Of a DNA stretch of 64,000 nucleotides, positions 62,962 through 64,000 are shown in pieces. Source of the DNA: Legionella feeleii (lineage in GTDB: Bacteria; Pseudomonadota; Gammaproteobacteria; Legionellales; Legionellaceae). A program made the translations under genes and the position numbers. Location: contig NZ_LNYB01000080.1 of the NCBI RefSeq assembly GCF_001467625.1, positions 254,762 through 318,761 on the forward strand, read 5' to 3'. The notes under the pieces were generated by a model. It was given only the letters and a program-made list of their open reading frames with translations, was not told where the DNA came from and did not search any database. The number at the start of each line of letters is the position of its first letter. The first letter of the stretch is position 1.

Positions 62962-64000
62962 ATGAGCGTTGATGCCAGTTACGATTCGTCGAATATCAAA
63001 GTTTTAAAAGGCCTGGATGCAGTTAGAAAACGTCCAGGTATGTACATAGGTGATACCGACGATGGCACTGGTTTGCATCATATGGTTTTTGAGGTTGTAG
63101 ATAACTCCATCGATGAGGCCTTGGCTGGTTACTGCAAGGAAATCCGCGTCACCATTCATGCCGATGAATCAATCACTGTTAAAGACGACGGCCGTGGAAT
63201 ACCGGTTGATATTCATAAAGAGGAAGGTCGTTCAGCGGCAGAAGTTATCATGACAATTTTACATGCAGGTGGAAAATTTGATGATAACTCTTACAAGGTT
63301 TCTGGGGGACTTCATGGAGTAGGGGTGTCTGTTGTTAATGCCCTTTCAGAAGAGTTACATCTATCGATTCGCCGAAATGGAAAGCTGCACGAACAGCACT
63401 ACCGTAATGGTGTTCCCGACGCACCCCTTGCAGTGACAGGGGATGCAACTGCAACAGGGACACAAGTTTGGTTTAAACCAAGTGCCAACACCTTTAACAA
63501 TATTGAATTCCATTACGATATACTTGCCAAGCGTTTAAGAGAACTCTCTTTCCTTAACTCCGGCGTTTGCATTTATCTTTACGACGAACGGTCTCAAAAG
63601 CAGGATACTTTCCGCTATGAGGGAGGAATTCAGGCCTTTGTTGAGCACCTGAATCGTAATAAAACACCTATTATGCCGATCGTCTTCTCACTAAGCGGTG
63701 TTAAAGACAACATCAGTGTAGACCTTTCTTTACAGTGGAATGATTCGTTCCAGGAAACTATTTTTTGCTTTACCAACAATATTCCTCAGCGCGATGGTGG
63801 TACGCATTTGGCAGGCTTCCGCGCTGCATTAACACGTACACTTAACACCTATATTGAGAATGAAGGGTTTGCCAAAAAAGCAAAAATAACCACTACTGGT
63901 GATGATGCCCGTGAAGGTCTAACTGCCGTATTATCCGTCAAGGTTCCTGATCCAAAGTTTTCATCACAAACCAAAGATAAACTGGTTTCATCGGAGGTGA
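62962..64000 (+). CDS. gyrB: DNA gyrase subunit B (C-terminus beyond window)
   Basis: The first 346 residues of GyrB, the ATPase subunit that powers negative supercoiling. [63 protein letters not shown] and the Gln/Lys loop after IPQRDGGTH match the GHKL ATPase domain. AGAGGA lies before ATG 62962. The frame is open to the window edge. Confidence 0.97.
   Translation, partial: MSVDASYDSSNIKVLKGLDAVRKRPGMYIGDTDDGTGLHHMVFEVVDNSIDEALAGYCKEIRVTIHADESITVKDDGRGIPVDIHKEEGRSAAEVIMTILHAGGKFDDNSYKVSGGLHGVGVSVVNALSEELHLSIRRNGKLHEQHYRNGVPDAPLAVTGDATATGTQVWFKPSANTFNNIEFHYDILAKRLRELSFLNSGVCIYLYDERSQKQDTFRYEGGIQAFVEHLNRNKTPIMPIVFSLSGVKDNISVDLSLQWNDSFQETIFCFTNNIPQRDGGTHLAGFRAALTRTLNTYIENEGFAKKAKITTTGDDAREGLTAVLSVKVPDPKFSSQTKDKLVSSEV

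Overview
The window is a chromosomal segment of a Legionella species (gamma-proteobacterium) that spans the replication origin. The evidence is gene order and content: the mnmE-yidC-yidD-rnpA-rpmH / oriC / dnaA-dnaN-recF / gyrB block, a complete nine-gene F1Fo ATP synthase operon, and Legionella-type effector genes. The effector genes are an astacin protease matching LegP, a large protein with a PI-kinase-like catalytic loop matching MavQ, and several unrecognised proteins with effector-like features. It does not look like L. pneumophila itself, because accessory genes interrupt otherwise conserved blocks (for example a gene between recF and gyrB). Species and functional calls rest on reading the sequence and on recalled family knowledge; no database search was run.

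Layout. 1-3.3 kb: a small metabolic cluster on the minus strand (HMGL-like aldolase, alpha/beta-hydrolase-like protein, isocitrate/isopropylmalate dehydrogenase-like protein cut by the window edge) and an SDR. 3.6-6.5 kb: an overlapping three-gene operon of retropepsin-like lipoprotein, 7TM inactive transglutaminase and RimK-like ATP-grasp ligase. 6.7-10.4 kb: a candidate effector with its own promoter, a secreted papain-family protease and a membrane diguanylate cyclase. 10.4-25 kb: mostly housekeeping genes (apaH, rsmA, tatC, hspQ, fre/ubiD, rho, trxA, rsmE, fumC, GDPD, tRNA-Leu(CAG), pgi), with a 105-bp near-palindrome starting inside the hspQ stop codon. 25.5-35.5 kb: ugd, an unknown protein, psd, the MavQ-like gene, a CruF-type carotenoid protein, an MFS transporter, and DUF2520 and DUF4442 proteins. 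35.5-45.2 kb: parC and atpIBEFHAGDC. 45.4-50.7 kb: a small basic protein, then the lpoA-yraN-diaA-BON-BON operon divergent from rsmI. 50.9-53.4 kb: LegP-like protease and a membrane candidate effector. 53.6-64 kb: the origin block.

Replication and segregation. Genes left of about 57.4 kb are mostly on the minus strand and those right of 58.3 kb on the plus strand, as expected for divergent forks from an origin in the AT-rich rpmH-dnaA gap. That gap holds a perfect DnaA box and degenerate ones. Two perfect 16-bp parS sites flank the 3' part of recF and the accessory gene after it, placing a ParB loading zone 3-5 kb from dnaA. A further perfect DnaA box lies upstream of parC, 20 kb to the left.

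Points most worth a second look: the candidate Cys-His-Asp papain/transglutaminase-like protein inserted between recF and gyrB, the candidate permuted papain-like effector at 6.7 kb, the MITE-like palindrome after hspQ, the metabolic cluster at the left edge with a hydrolase that lacks its catalytic histidine, and the peptide-ligase/protease operon at 3.6-6.5 kb.
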